Of a stretch of 64,000 nucleotides of DNA, positions 33,301 through 44,650 are shown in pieces. Every line of letters begins with the position of its first letter. The first letter of the stretch is position 1. The stretch spans positions 20,041,101-20,105,100 of the forward strand of contig CM033396.1 in NCBI GenBank assembly GCA_019426215.1. Direction: 5' to 3'. Source of the stretch: Buddleja alternifolia. Taxonomy: Eukaryota; Streptophyta; Magnoliopsida; Lamiales; Scrophulariaceae. The notes beneath the pieces were generated by a model, which did no database searches, was not told the DNA's origin, and saw only the letters and a list, made by a program, of their open reading frames with translations. The translations under genes were made by a program, and so were the position numbers.

Positions 33301-34677
33301 TGTTAACCGTCCATAACAACACGGAATCGAACAAATAATATAGTGAAAGTAAGATCGTCTCCACAGGGAAGGTTATCAAGTACCAAACAAAGTTTATCTT
33401 ATTATTTAGACTATCGATTATCAAAGATTTGAGATTTTAACTAATTAAAAGCAGAAATTTTATAAAAACAGAATTAATTATAAATAATTAACACAAATAT
33501 AATTAAAACGAATAATCAATTAACGAAAAGCCTAGGGATTAAGATTTCATCAAGGTATTTCTATGGATTATTGACTTTCAATGGATTATCATTCTTGTTT
33601 AAATTAAAGACCCAATTTCCTTAAATACACGAATACTCTCCCGAGATCTTCATGAGTACCCACCTAAATTAATTAACGTCACTCCCATGATCAAAAACTA
33701 ATTTAGATGAATCCATTAAGTTCTATGAATATTGTTTAACTAGTCTCATGCAAAATTACCAATATCCTTATTAAGCAATTTACACATGTCTATTAAATCC
33801 GAACCAATAAACTAATTCACCTCCCGGTACTTCTTAATTTATCTTAAATCATGCAATTGGTGATCAATCAATTACAAGCATTAAACACTCATTAATAGAT
33901 AAACCAAACAAGAAATCACATCCATCAATCATCAATAATCCAAATCAATACACAAGACTACATCTTAAACCCTAGAAAATAATTTAGCTATACATAATTA
34001 AAGAAAAACAAGAAATAAATTGCATAAACATAAAGTTACTCATGTTCAACAATGGAGGATTGGAAGAATACAACTTGAGAAGATGAAGCTTTCCTCTCCA
34101 AGAACTCTTCTCCAAGAACTCTTCAAGATCTCCTTTCTCTCTCTAGAAGTCTTCTCCAAGATCTACTTTTTTCAAGAATGAATGAATTATTATCTTCCAC
34201 CTCACTCTAGCCTATATAAATGTTTTTGCCACTTTATTTAACTAAAAAGGAGTCTTAGATACATAAAATGCCCATCCAAGTCATAAAATCGGCCCACAAA
34301 AATATAAAAATCCGCAGCTGCACAGCTGTGCAGAATATCTGCACAGTTGTGCAGTTGCCTGTGCAGAATATCTGCACAGTTGTGCAGTTGCCTGTGCAGA
34401 AATTTTCCTCTTCATTTTTCTTCAACGAAACATTCTCGTTTGGCCTTTCTAATGCATTTCTTCACATCCTCTTGGATAGCCTTCATTATTCTTGTAATAA
34501 ATACTCCTTCAACTCATCAAAATCATCGCTTTTATGCCTACAAAAGCATTGAAACGACTTAGAAATCAAAATACGTAAATTGGGCTAAAATAAAGGAAAA
34601 GACTAACTACAAGACATAAAATAAAGATAAATGTGAGGTAAATCATGATGAAAATATGTAAAATATGAGACCTAACA
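33301..34677 (-). repeat. 3' LTR of the Athila-type element
   Basis: It begins TGTTAACCGTCC and ends GACCTAACA in plus coordinates, 1377 bp. It has a 33-bp tandem duplication around 34333-34398 that the other LTR lacks. Three 14-bp palindromes of type TGCACA-NN-TGTGCA lie at 34319, 34340 and 34373. Confidence 0.9.
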
Positions 34678-36540
34678 AACACCCCACACTTAACCTTTAC
34701 TCGTCCTCGAGTAAATCCAAACAAAACAAAAACAAAAATAAAGATAACACCACTTTCGTAGGGAACACGATTGCACTTAGCATGTGCAACAAGCCGTTAA
34801 ACCCCTAGGTTACCCCTAGTGGACGAGTTTTGTCTCGTGAGGGTTTGCAGAGAATATACCCACAAAATTCATGACTATCGTCTATCTGTCTCACCGTGCA
34901 TCAAATCAGCAACTAGTCACAACATTTATGACTCCCCACAATCATTACACATAAACCAATAAACACGTAGAATCATTATTTTTCCACATATGAACATCTT
35001 TACTCTCAAGTCATCACACTAATCCCAAACAAGTTCAATTTCATATACATCCATTCGTGCTTGATTTATGAATTCTAGCAAGGGAATATTTCGGATATTT
35101 CAAGCAAAAACACAACATCTATCATATTGCATCTTCATTCACTTTCCTTCATTCAAAATTTATCAACCCGTGCAATGTCTCGCTAATCAAGCTTTCTATG
35201 TCACCCTGGTAACGAGTTTTGGGCTAATGACTCTCAAACCAGTCGGTTTTAAGGCACTAGGTGTCAAAACACCCCAACGGACTTAATCACTTAAGTGGCA
35301 AAGGCTAGAAACGAAACTGGGTGATTTTAGCTTTTATTAACCACTGAATCAACTTTCTTTCCTTATTTTCTTCATCGAATTTTTTTTTCTTTTTTCTATT
35401 TTCTCGATTTTTTTTTTCTTTTTCTCATAAACTTTCCTCCAATATCAATTAAATATGTAATTGCTTTTATCTCCCCGATCAATCCCCTTTACTAGAACTC
35501 GTGTGTAGTGTGTAAAGATGCATAGAAATTTTACAAATTTCAGGCTCAGCGATCAAACTCAATAAAAGGAGTATCCATATACAGAAATCAAATTCATATG
35601 TTTATCTAGTCAAGAGCTCAAATAGGGGAACACAAATATTATGAACAAGTCAACCAATTTTCAGCAACATTTCAACAAAAAATTGACGTATGCCCAATCT
35701 TTTCACCAATTTTCCACATTACCCCACACTTGAGCTATTCAATACACACAATACTCAACAAAAAAAATGTAATATGTCCGATCCTTTCACCAATTTAACC
35801 ACAAACACCCCACACCTGAGCAATTCAATAAACTCTAATCACAATTTGCAAACAATCCACCCCACACTTAAAATCACACATTGTCCTCAATGTACTTAAT
35901 TGAAACGATATGCATTGACAAAAGCAGAATGTGCTCAAAATAAAAGTGAAAGAAATACTCCCCTATGAATGTGAGCGATGGCCCGGGAGTTGGTAGTTTT
36001 GAAGAAGGAGACGGTGGCGGCAATTGTGTGGCGAGGAGGTTGAGGCAAAGGTGGTGACGACGACGGCTTGGATGCGTAGCTAGCGGCGATTGACGGTGAG
36101 GCGGCTGAAACTGATCGAGAGAGAGTCGGATCTGAATGGGTATCGACCGGCGCGCTCGGTGGCGCGGGTGTGGACGAGATGCGGCTACATCGTGGTGGAG
36201 AAAAACGGCGGCCTAGGTTGTGTGACGGAATTGGTTCTGGATGGTAATGATGGCGGCGAAGGTTGAGGATTACGGCGGTGGAGTGGAGATGACGGTGGTG
36301 GTAGTGAGTCGCGCTCGGTCGCGCGTGATGTAGGAAGAAAGATGAGACCGCGGCGGCGATGCGGTGTGGGAGCGGCGACTGGTGGAGACGACGGCGGCGG
36401 CGTCATGGCTCTGGTGGAAGGTGGTCGACGGCAGCTGTGTTGGTGAGAGAAACGGGAGAGCGAGATGCTTGTGGTTGACTGAATTTTTGGGTGATTTGAC
36501 TGAATTTTGGGGATTTTGACCTAAAATTAAAAATTTGAAT
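34678..36540. other. Athila-type element: 3' non-coding internal region
   Basis: On the minus strand AAGTGTGGGGTGT next to the LTR is the polypurine tract. The stretch to about 35940 is AT-rich with repeated CCCACACTT words. From about 35960 to 36480 the base composition changes sharply to GC-rich (GGCGG and GACGG repeats) without a convincing conserved protein. Pro- and Arg-rich frames on the minus strand are low-complexity. Palindromes TGCACA-NN-TGTGCA lie at 36581, 36602 and 36644. Confidence 0.55.
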
Positions 36541-36819
36541 ATTTTTTTTTTAAATGTACAGTGCAAAAGTGCGAAAATTTTGCACAATTGTGCACGAAAA
36601 TTGCACAACTGTGCACGGCGAGTTTAATCTTGTGCGAAATTTCTGCACAACTGTGCACCAAATTTATTTATTTATTTTTTTTCAAATGCAAAAAATTTGA
36701 ATCAAAAAGACTGAAAACGATAAGGCAAATTGAAGAAAATAACGACACAAATAAAGAAAATTCTTGGGTTGCCTCCCAAGCAGCGCTTGTTTAAAGTCAT
36801 TAGCTCGACTTAGACGAAA

Positions 36820-39255
36820 TTATTGTTGAAGTTTGGCGAGGGAAATTGCTTCCCATCGAGGAATATCATCGCCTGAAAAATACAAAGCACAGTTAATCCT
36901 TTTTATATCAGAAATATTCCAACCTATTCCGTCTTTCTTCCATTCCAAATCACTTATCCATCGGTCCAATTCAGGTGTACATAGAGTAGAATGTACGATA
37001 ACAGATAAAAATTCATTGTTGCCAAGAAGAGCGTACCTGAGATATGGAGGAAGAGATTTAAGTTTTACCTTAGGTTTAGAAGATATTTCGCGATACGACT
37101 CCAATGGATCTCTTTTACCTTGAGCAATTTATTCTTTGATGGCCTCTTCAATCACATCCACCGAATAACATTTTCCTTCAAAAGGCGGAGATTTCATCAC
37201 CTTATTTAAGTCGAACTCCACCTTCTCCTCTCCGATGTTCAACGCTAGCTTGCCAGCACGCACGTCAATGACGGTTCCTGCGGTTGCAAGAAATGGTCTT
37301 CCAAGGATGATTGGTGTTTTCGAATCTTCGTCCATCTCAAGCACCACGAAGTCACATGGGATGTAGAACTTGTCCACTTTTACAAATACATCTTCTAATA
37401 TTCCCATGGGGCGTTTTATGCTCCCATCCGCCAATTGAAGTGACATCTTTGTGTTTTTAAGCTTTTGAAAGCCAAATTTCCTGCAAATTGAATAAGGCAT
37501 TAAACTAACACTAGCTCCTAAATCACAAAGTGCTTTATCAAAGTGAAATTTTTCAATAGTGCAAGGAAGTGAAAAACTCCCTGGATCCTTTAGCTTTGGA
37601 GGAATGTTTCGTTGGATTATGGCACTGCATTCTTCATTCAAGGAGATTGTTTCCACGTCTTCTAATTTCTTTCTATTGCTCAACAGCTCTTTGAGAAACT
37701 TCTCACAAACAGGCATCTGAGCCCGAGAATCTGTATACGGAATATTGTGGTTCAACAGCCTAAGTGTTCGAAGAAATTTCTCTTGCTGCTTGTCCAACCT
37801 CTTGTGTTGCAACCTTTGGGGAAATGGAATTGGAGGAACATATGGTTTCACATATGGCTTCGGGATAACGTTTTCTGGCTCAACCTTGTCTGAAGATTCA
37901 AAGATTGAATTATCTTTCATCACAAATTGATCTCTGTATACAGCATGTGGCTCAAATTCTTCAATTATATTTTTGTTTATTAGAGTCACTGCATTACACT
38001 GTCCTCTTGGATTCTCCTCTGTTTGGCTAGGCAGTGTACCCTTTGACCTCGAATTCATAGAACTTGCCAATTGTCCAATTTGTAATTCCAGATTCTTCGT
38101 TGCTCCCACTACCAGATCAATTTTTGCTTCCAGATTCTCAAACCGTTTTGCTGTTCCATTAGCGAGCTTTTCAATGGCTAATTCCCAAGCTTGTGGTTCT
38201 CGAGGTGGTGGTCCCTGCTAATTTGGTTGTTGAAAATTCTGAGGACCATACTGTTGGAAACCTGGAGGAAATTGTTGTCTAGGAGGATTTGCTTGAACTC
38301 CTTGGTTCCCTTGGCCTCCCCAAGAAAAGTTAGGGTGATTTCGCCAACCCGAATTGTAGGTGTTCGAAAATGGATTTCCTTGCTGTTTATTCTGATTGGA
38401 TAGGTAATTAGCTTGCTCGATGAGTGGGCAATCAGTAGCCATGTGAGGTGCTCCACAAATATCACAAGCTAAAGTAGGCTGAGATACTGCACTAACATTT
38501 CCCTTGAGTCCCTCCATGTGCTTGACAAGTGCTTCAATGTTAGCATTAAGCAATGTAATGTTATCTACATTGTGTATGCCCGGTGTTTTCTTTGCAGCCC
38601 GACTATCACTTGCCCACTGATAACTGTTGGATGCCATTTCGTCCATAAGAGCCAATGCATCATCCGGATTCTTTGCCATAAAACTCCCTCCTGCAGCTGC
38701 ATCGATATTCATCTGGATACTATGTGACAGACCATTGTAGAAGGTCTGCACAAGCATCCAACTAGGAATACCGTGATGTGGGCATTTTCTGAGTAATTCT
38801 TTATACCTTTCCCATGCTTGATAGAGGGTTTCACTATCAGTTTGCATAAATCCTGTGATTGCATTCCTTAACTGAGTGGTCTTAGCTGGGGGAAAATACT
38901 TGGTCAGAAACGCAGTCGACAAATCAGCCCAAGTGGTGAACTTATTTGCCGGCTGATTTTTCAGCCACTCCTTAGCTCTTTTAGACAGGGAGAATGGGAA
39001 GAGTCGCAATCTTATGGCATCTTCAGTAACGCCATTCATCTTGAAAGTACTACAGATTTCCAAGAAATTCCCCAGATGGGAATGAGGATCCTCCCTCTCA
39101 ATATCTCCCTCAAATGCAGTGTGTTGGAGCATCTAAATGATAGCCGGCTTCAACTCAAAGGTGTTGGCCTGAACAGTTGGTACTGCTATGCTGGAGGTTA
39201 AGTTCTGATATGTTGGTGTAGCATAATCTCGGAGAGTTCTCTGCTCCTCAGCCAT
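36820..39255 (-). pseudogene. Athila-type Gag-protease frame with three in-frame stops
   Basis: One reading frame runs from ATG at 39255 (MAEEQRTLRDYATPTYQ) to 36820 with stops only at 39133-39135 (TAG), 38218-38220 (TAG) and 37129-37131 (TAA). Gag holds GDIEREDPHSHLGNFLEI, MNGVTEDAIRLRLFPFSL, KYFPPAKTTQLRN and the finger CDICGAPHMATDC. The aspartic protease has the active-site-like CDLGASVSLMPYSICRKFG, with IILGRPFLATAG behind it. After the TAA the frame gives LPPYLRYALLGNNEF and DGIGWNISDIKRINCA, the linker before reverse transcriptase, and then ends abruptly. The first TAG stands where Gln is usual (IIQML), a C-to-T change in a CAG. Confidence 0.85.
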
Positions 39256-39382
39256 TCTGAAACAATAATATCAAGTATCAAAGTTCAAACAAATAAAAAT
39301 TCAAAACAAAAATAAACAAATAAAGAAAAATGTCTAAACTAATAAGAATCAACTTTTTATTGATATTGACTATTTGTTGCCT

Positions 39383-39400
39383 TCCCCGGCAACGGCGCCA
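39383..39400 (-). other. Primer-binding site, tRNA-Asp type
   Basis: TCCCCGGCAACGGCGCCA in plus coordinates lies three bases left of the 5' LTR. From memory it equals the 3' end of plant tRNA-Asp, the usual primer of Athila and Calypso elements. Confidence 0.8.
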
Positions 39401-39403
39401 ATT

Positions 39404-40751
39404 TGTTAACCGTCCGTAACAACACGGAATCAAACAAATAATATAGTGAAAGTAAGATCGTCTCCACAGGGAAGGTTATCAAGTACCAAACAAAGTTTAT
39501 CTTATTATTTAGACTATCGATTATCAAAGATTTGAGATTTTAACTAATTAAAAGCAGAAATTTTATAAAAACAGAATTAATTATAAATAATTAACACAAA
39601 TATAATTAAAACGAATAATCAATTAACGAAAAGCCTAGGGATTAAGATTTCATCAAGGTATTTCTTTGGATTATTGACTTTCAATGGATTATCATTCTTG
39701 TTTAAATTAAAGACCCAATTTCCTTAAATACACGAATACTCTCCCGAGATCTTCATGAGTACCCACCTAAATTAATTAACGTCACTCCCATGATCAAAAA
39801 CTAATTTAGATGAATCCATTAAGTTCTATGAATATTGTTTAACTAGTCTCATGCAAAATTACCAATATCCCTATTAAGCAATTTACACATGTCTATTAAA
39901 TCAGAACCAATAAACTAATTCACCTCCCAGTACTTCTTAATTTATCTTAAATCATGCAATTGGTGATCAATCAATTACAAGCATTAAACACTCATTAATA
40001 GATAAACCAAACAAGAAATCACATCCATCAATCATCAATAATCCAAATCAATACACAAGACTACATCTTAAACCCTAGAAAATAATTTAGCTATACATAA
40101 TTAAAGAAAAACAAGAAATAAATTGTATAAACATAAAGTTACTCATGTTCAACAATGGAGGATTGGAAGAATACAACTTGAGAAGATGAAGCTTTCCTCT
40201 CCAAGAACTCTTCTCCAAGAACTCTTCAAGATCTCCTTTCTCTCTCTCTAGAAGTCTTCTCCAAGATCTACTTTTTTCAAGAATGAATGAATTATTATCT
40301 TCCACCTCACTCTAGCCTATATAAATGTTTTTGCCACTTTATTTAACTAAAAAGGAGTCTTAGATACATAAATTATGCCCATCCAAGTCATAAAATCGGC
40401 CCACAAAAATATAAAAATCCGCAGCTGCACAGCTGTGCAGAATATCTGCACAGTTGTGCAGTTGCCTGTGCAGAAATTTTCCTCTTCATTTTTCTTCAAC
40501 GAAACATTCTCGTTTGGCCTTTCTAATGCATTTCTTCACATCCTCTTGGATAGCCTTGATTATTCTTGTAATAAATACTCCTTCAACTCATCAAAATCAT
40601 CGCTTTTATGCCTACAAAAGCATTGAAACGACTTAGAAATCAAAATACGTAAATTGGGCTAAAATAAAGGAAAAGACTAACTACAAGGCATAAAATAAAG
40701 ATAAATGTGAGGTAAATCATGATGAAAATATGTAAAATATGAGACCTAACA
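39404..40751 (-). repeat. 5' LTR of the Athila-type element
   Basis: 1348 bp, with the same ends as the left LTR. The length difference (29) equals the 33-bp duplication of the left LTR less two 2-bp indels here. Palindromes lie at 40426 and 40447. A minus-strand TATA-like TATATAGGC is near 40318. Confidence 0.9.
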
Positions 40752-42710
40752 ATTTCCATTTCCACTTCTTCTTCCTTATCCAAATAAATCTCTCCCGATT
40801 CTCCAAGATCAATAATTGGAAAAGGACTAAAATCCTTGCTCACATCACATGCCTATACTCGCTCCTCTTATTCCGTGGAGTCCAAGAATTCTATCTTCCT
40901 TGAAATTAAAAGGCCTACCCTCTTAATTAAATCTAATAATTCAAGTTCAACTCTAATTATTAGCCTAATCCAATTAATTCATTTATTATTTAGGCCTAGC
41001 CCAAATCAACATATTACTCGGACTTCAAGGTCCATCAATTAGTTAATCCGACTTGATTGGTTAAACTGTCCAATTAATTTATCTCATCAATTAACTAATA
41101 TTCTCAATTAGGTAAGCACTAGACTATCCTAATATTCTCAATTATTCTTAAGTTTGATTAATCACATTACCAAAGCAGTAATCTTACTAGAGTTTTAGTG
41201 TGTGACCTCTTAGGCTTGTTTACATGCTAGTAGTAAGTATACCTTCTAAAAGTGCTAGTGCAATTTGTATAAATAGTAGTTGTTAAATTAAATTATTCAT
41301 GATTTAATCAGGCCTTGAGTTAATCACTATATTAATTTGAAGCACCTACAATCATGGTTACTGTATGGCAACGAGTCATGAAGACCTAGACATAAATGTT
41401 AAGTGAAGATACGAATTTCATAATCACGATTCCCGCATAAGTAAGATACTCCCATATAATATCCCGATTCAATCTAGGGTAATAATTTAGACGAAACCCT
41501 AATAATTCGATATCAATGTTTCTCATAACTAGTATCATCGACTTCGATCATGTAAATGAGGAAGCTCTAAGCCTCTTTAGATATCTTATTTTGGCCATAG
41601 ATTCCATATGGATGCACCATGTAAACATAGAAGATTGACTGATTTTCTAAATCAGAGACGAATTCCTTCTTGGTTTTCATGCACCTTCGTACATAATAAA
41701 ACCAAACCTAAAATATCCCACATAACGATCCGCTAAGTGATCACAGGATAAATCAAATTATGGTGAACTATGCACAAGGTCACCTATGGAACCTTACGTC
41801 CAAATGGATTACTCTTACACTTACTTACTCTAGGAGGTTCTAGATTCTACTATGATTCCAGTTAAAGAATTTCCAGGGTTAGTTCAGTTTATTTATTTCT
41901 CAAATGGAAACCCTCATACACTGCTTCCGCCATGCTACTTCCTATGGCTCAATGTGCACTCTCCAAGATTATGGAAGTCTTTTGGGTTCATCAATATCGC
42001 CGAGATGATCCCTTTGATGACTTGAAACAATTTATGGATCTCAGACTTGAAGACATATTCCATCATCACCCATACTCGATAAATGTAAGGATATTCCATG
42101 GGTATCGTGTAAATCAAGAGACTTTATTCTAAGCAATGTAATAAAGACAATTTAAAGATAAAGAGTGCCAATAAATATTTGACTTTATTTATATATAAAA
42201 GATTATAATAGAGTACAAATTACAAGAATGGCACCCAAATAAATTGGCGCACCGGACATCTACTCTATCATATTTCAAGTTCGACATAGGACCAACACAG
42301 AATCCTTACGTGCGTTCAGTTTCACACCACCAAGTGTGGACCTTCTTCATGCATGCTCTGATCCTTGATCAGTTCTCATGGAACTTGGTATTCTCCTTAA
42401 GAGAATGCAATACATGAACTTGCGTTGACGATATTGAAATATATCTCATTTTCTCAGAGTCTCTATATCTTGGAACAAGGTTGAGGCTCACAGCCTTGGA
42501 AGACGTCCCACATTCGCCACCTCATGTGCGTAACCATCCCCTTAGTTAATCAATGATCCAATAGACTTTATTTAAGGAATGAAAGAATAGGATAAAGACA
42601 GAAACCATACTTTATTGATGAATAAAAAATAAGACTATTACATTGTGTTGATTAGAGTTGTAGCAACGCCACTAATTGGCTCACTAGGCACACATCGCTA
42701 ACATGTAAAC
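40752..42710 (-). repeat. Old LTR relicts in antisense orientation
   Basis: The stretch is AT-rich and has no gene. The words GTGTGACCTCTTAGGCTTG and GCTAGTAGTAAGTATA near 41200-41240 resemble the antisense solo LTR near 31105-31140. Near 42660-42700 CCACTAATTGGCTCACTAGG followed by CTAACA resembles the start of that LTR family in reverse. At least one and probably two damaged LTRs of that kind are present; borders are uncertain. Confidence 0.45.
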
Positions 42711-43090
42711 TCAGAAAGCACATTGCTTAGATTAGTCTTGAGATGATTATCAATGTTCTCAAGTACTTTTCTGTTGCTTCAACCATGATTACAATGTCCA
42801 AATTAACAATCTAGTTTAATAAAGAGCCAACTAACTCATGGTGGACCAAAAGTATTGCAGGCTAATATATTCACGTCTTAATCAACTCGTACTTGGACTG
42901 GTATCTAATGGTAGTAAGAATATGCACGAACTGATGAAAAATATTGCAAAGTTGGACAATTGTCTGCTTTTGCGTCCATTTGAACATTTTATTTTAGTTC
43001 GAGGCCTTATCCTTGGCAGCTTGGCTTCTTGAAATTTCCTAGTTTGTAGCTTTAAAATAAGCTTATTAATAGATTCGTAGTTGCTGAATG
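42711..43090. other. MurG intron 3 remainder
   Basis: No element end is recognisable here. A 64-codon frame at 42838-43032 resembles nothing I know and is probably chance. The stretch lies directly before the intron segment shared with 1348. Confidence 0.35.
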
Positions 43091-43406
43091 CTTTCTCTGT
43101 TTCCATCCTCTTACTTTACAGGAGCTAATTGACATCCGATCACACTAACTTGTTGAACAAGCAATTATATGTTTCCAAAAGAAAAGGCCTTTTCGTCATC
43201 AAACTATAAACCAACAGAGGCTATTCGTAGCATTATTACGTTAAAACACCATTAAATGGACTAATAATGTTGATGCATGCACAGAGTGCGTTAGATGGCT
43301 ACGTTGGAAACCTTTTATCAAGGCTGACCTAAAACCGCACAAAGGGGGGTAATTAAATAAGATTTGAGTCTTTGTGATTGAACTTTGAAGATGATCCTTG
43401 GTAGAC
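43091..43406 (+). repeat. Last MurG intron segment, duplicated at 1348-1662
   Basis: About 316 bp match 1348-1662 with a handful of substitutions and one indel. At 1348-1662 the sequence runs on to the last MurG exon; here it is cut off by the N gap and a Copia LTR. This marks the place where the last exon should follow. Confidence 0.85.
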
Positions 43407-43418
43407 NNNNNNNNNNNN
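43407..43418. other. Assembly gap of 12 N
   Basis: Unknown bases lie exactly between the MurG intron segment and the first bases of a Copia 5' LTR. The first four LTR bases (TGTT) are hidden, so the true join is not seen. Confidence 0.95.
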
Positions 43419-43976
43419 AAAATTGGTTAGAAATTGATTTATTTCAAATTAGCTGTATACAGATTCTGAAAATAAAAAACTACTAAAATTAGCCGTTGGC
43501 CTTTAATGAGCCGTTAAGGTGAAGAGAGAATTGTGGCTTGGAAGAGTCCCTAACTCTTGACAGCCATAACCTCTCCAAAGCCTGTCTTTCTATTCTACTC
43601 ACGGTGAAAGGTGAGATATATATATATATATATATAATCATCATGATCTCTAATCCTATTTTTTTTTCCAATCCTATTTTTGACAGAACCATTAAACTTC
43701 AATTTCTGCCGAAAGACCTCTCTTAATTTCTTTTAATTTTCTTCCATTTCATAATCCACAAAAGTGTGATAGGTATATCTATTCACAGAGTGCAGTCTAT
43801 AGAATAGAATTTTGTGTTTAGGCTTGTATCCTGGGAACAATTCTATTTCCCGAGAAGCATCTGCATAGTGGGGAAATTGTTGTTCTTAAGAAAGTATCTT
43901 CAGTGATACGCATAGCCCAGTTCGTTTGTCTTAATTGTAGATTGCTTCTTCATCATTTGAGGGAATTTCCCCAACA
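43419..43976 (+). repeat. 5' LTR of the decayed Copia element
   Basis: It aligns with 48353-48918 and ends GGAATTTCCCCAACA. It contains a TA dinucleotide run near 43616-43636. It lacks several single bases found in the 3' LTR (for example in GTGAAGAGAG against GGATGAAGAGAT). Confidence 0.85.
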
Positions 43977-43999
43977 ATTTAAGAACAACAAATTTCATA

Positions 44000-44650
44000 A
44001 TGACCACTCCGGTGATGATCAAGATGCCTTCACAAGAAGTTGAACGGTTGGAGCGATTTGATGGCCCGAGATTTAACCGTTGGTTACAACGTATCCACTT
44101 TCTACTCACCATGCAAAAAGTTGCATATGTGCTTCAAATGCCATATCCACAAACAGGCATGGAGGATGGTTCATACTCTCAAGAGCAAATTAAATGGTTG
44201 GAAGACGATTATGTATGTAGAGGGTTGATTCTTGGAGCAATGTCCAATAGTCTCTTTGATGTGTTTTGGCATCACTCGACGGCGTTACAATTATGGACAG
44301 CACTTCTTGCAAGAAATACAACAGAAGATGCGGGTCATAGAGTGTATTTAATTAACAAGTATGTGGAATTTAAAATGGTGGATGATAAACCAATTATGGA
44401 GCAAGTTCAAGAAATGGTTCGAATTGCTCAAGAAATTGCGGCGATTGGAGAACCTATGACTGAAAATTTTCAAGTTTCTACTATCATTGGTAAGTTGCCG
44501 TCTTCATGGAAAGACTATCGCAAAATGCTAAACACAAGCGAGAGAGTCAAACATTGGAGGAACTCCTTCAACATTTACAAATTGAGGAGCAAGCCCGAGT
44601 GTGTGACAAAATTGAGGAAGATCAAAATTGGTAAGCGGTTCCAATTTTAA
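44000..44650 (+). CDS. Gag of the decayed Copia element
   Basis: Starting MTTPVMIKMPSQEVERLERF, the 216-residue frame has GPRFNRWLQRIHFLL, the GILGAMSNSLFDVF-like block and LQLWTALLARNTTEDAGHRV. These are the usual blocks of a Copia capsid protein. It ends in a shifted tail (KIKIGKRFQF); a continuation in the next frame at 44628 shows that gag and pol were once joined. It is probably no longer functional in the absence of pol. Confidence 0.7.
   Translation: MTTPVMIKMPSQEVERLERFDGPRFNRWLQRIHFLLTMQKVAYVLQMPYPQTGMEDGSYSQEQIKWLEDDYVCRGLILGAMSNSLFDVFWHHSTALQLWTALLARNTTEDAGHRVYLINKYVEFKMVDDKPIMEQVQEMVRIAQEIAAIGEPMTENFQVSTIIGKLPSSWKDYRKMLNTSERVKHWRNSFNIYKLRSKPECVTKLRKIKIGKRFQF

Larger units (their letters stand above)
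33301..40751 (-). mobile_element. Young Athila-type gag-protease element lacking pol core
   Basis: Two LTRs (33301-34677 and 39404-40751) face each other in direct orientation; coding is on the minus strand, so the right one is the 5' LTR. The primer site matches tRNA-Asp and a purine-rich tract lies next to the left LTR. The gag and protease are of Athila type and the frame is cut soon after the protease-RT linker; no reverse transcriptase, RNase H or integrase is present. Flanking bases GTTTC (left) and ATTTC (right) are a near-match target duplication. By eye the LTRs differ at about nine bases plus three indels, so the insertion is recent. Confidence 0.88.

Noticed and set aside
36185..36608. 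Pro- and Arg-rich minus-strand frames
   Set aside because: Low-complexity translation of a GC-rich block, with overlapping frames equally open; no domain.
42838..43032. 64-codon frame that could have been the last MurG exon
   Set aside because: It has none of the AEMS, AAKP or ILSLV features of a MurG end; the exon at 1899-2013 has them all.
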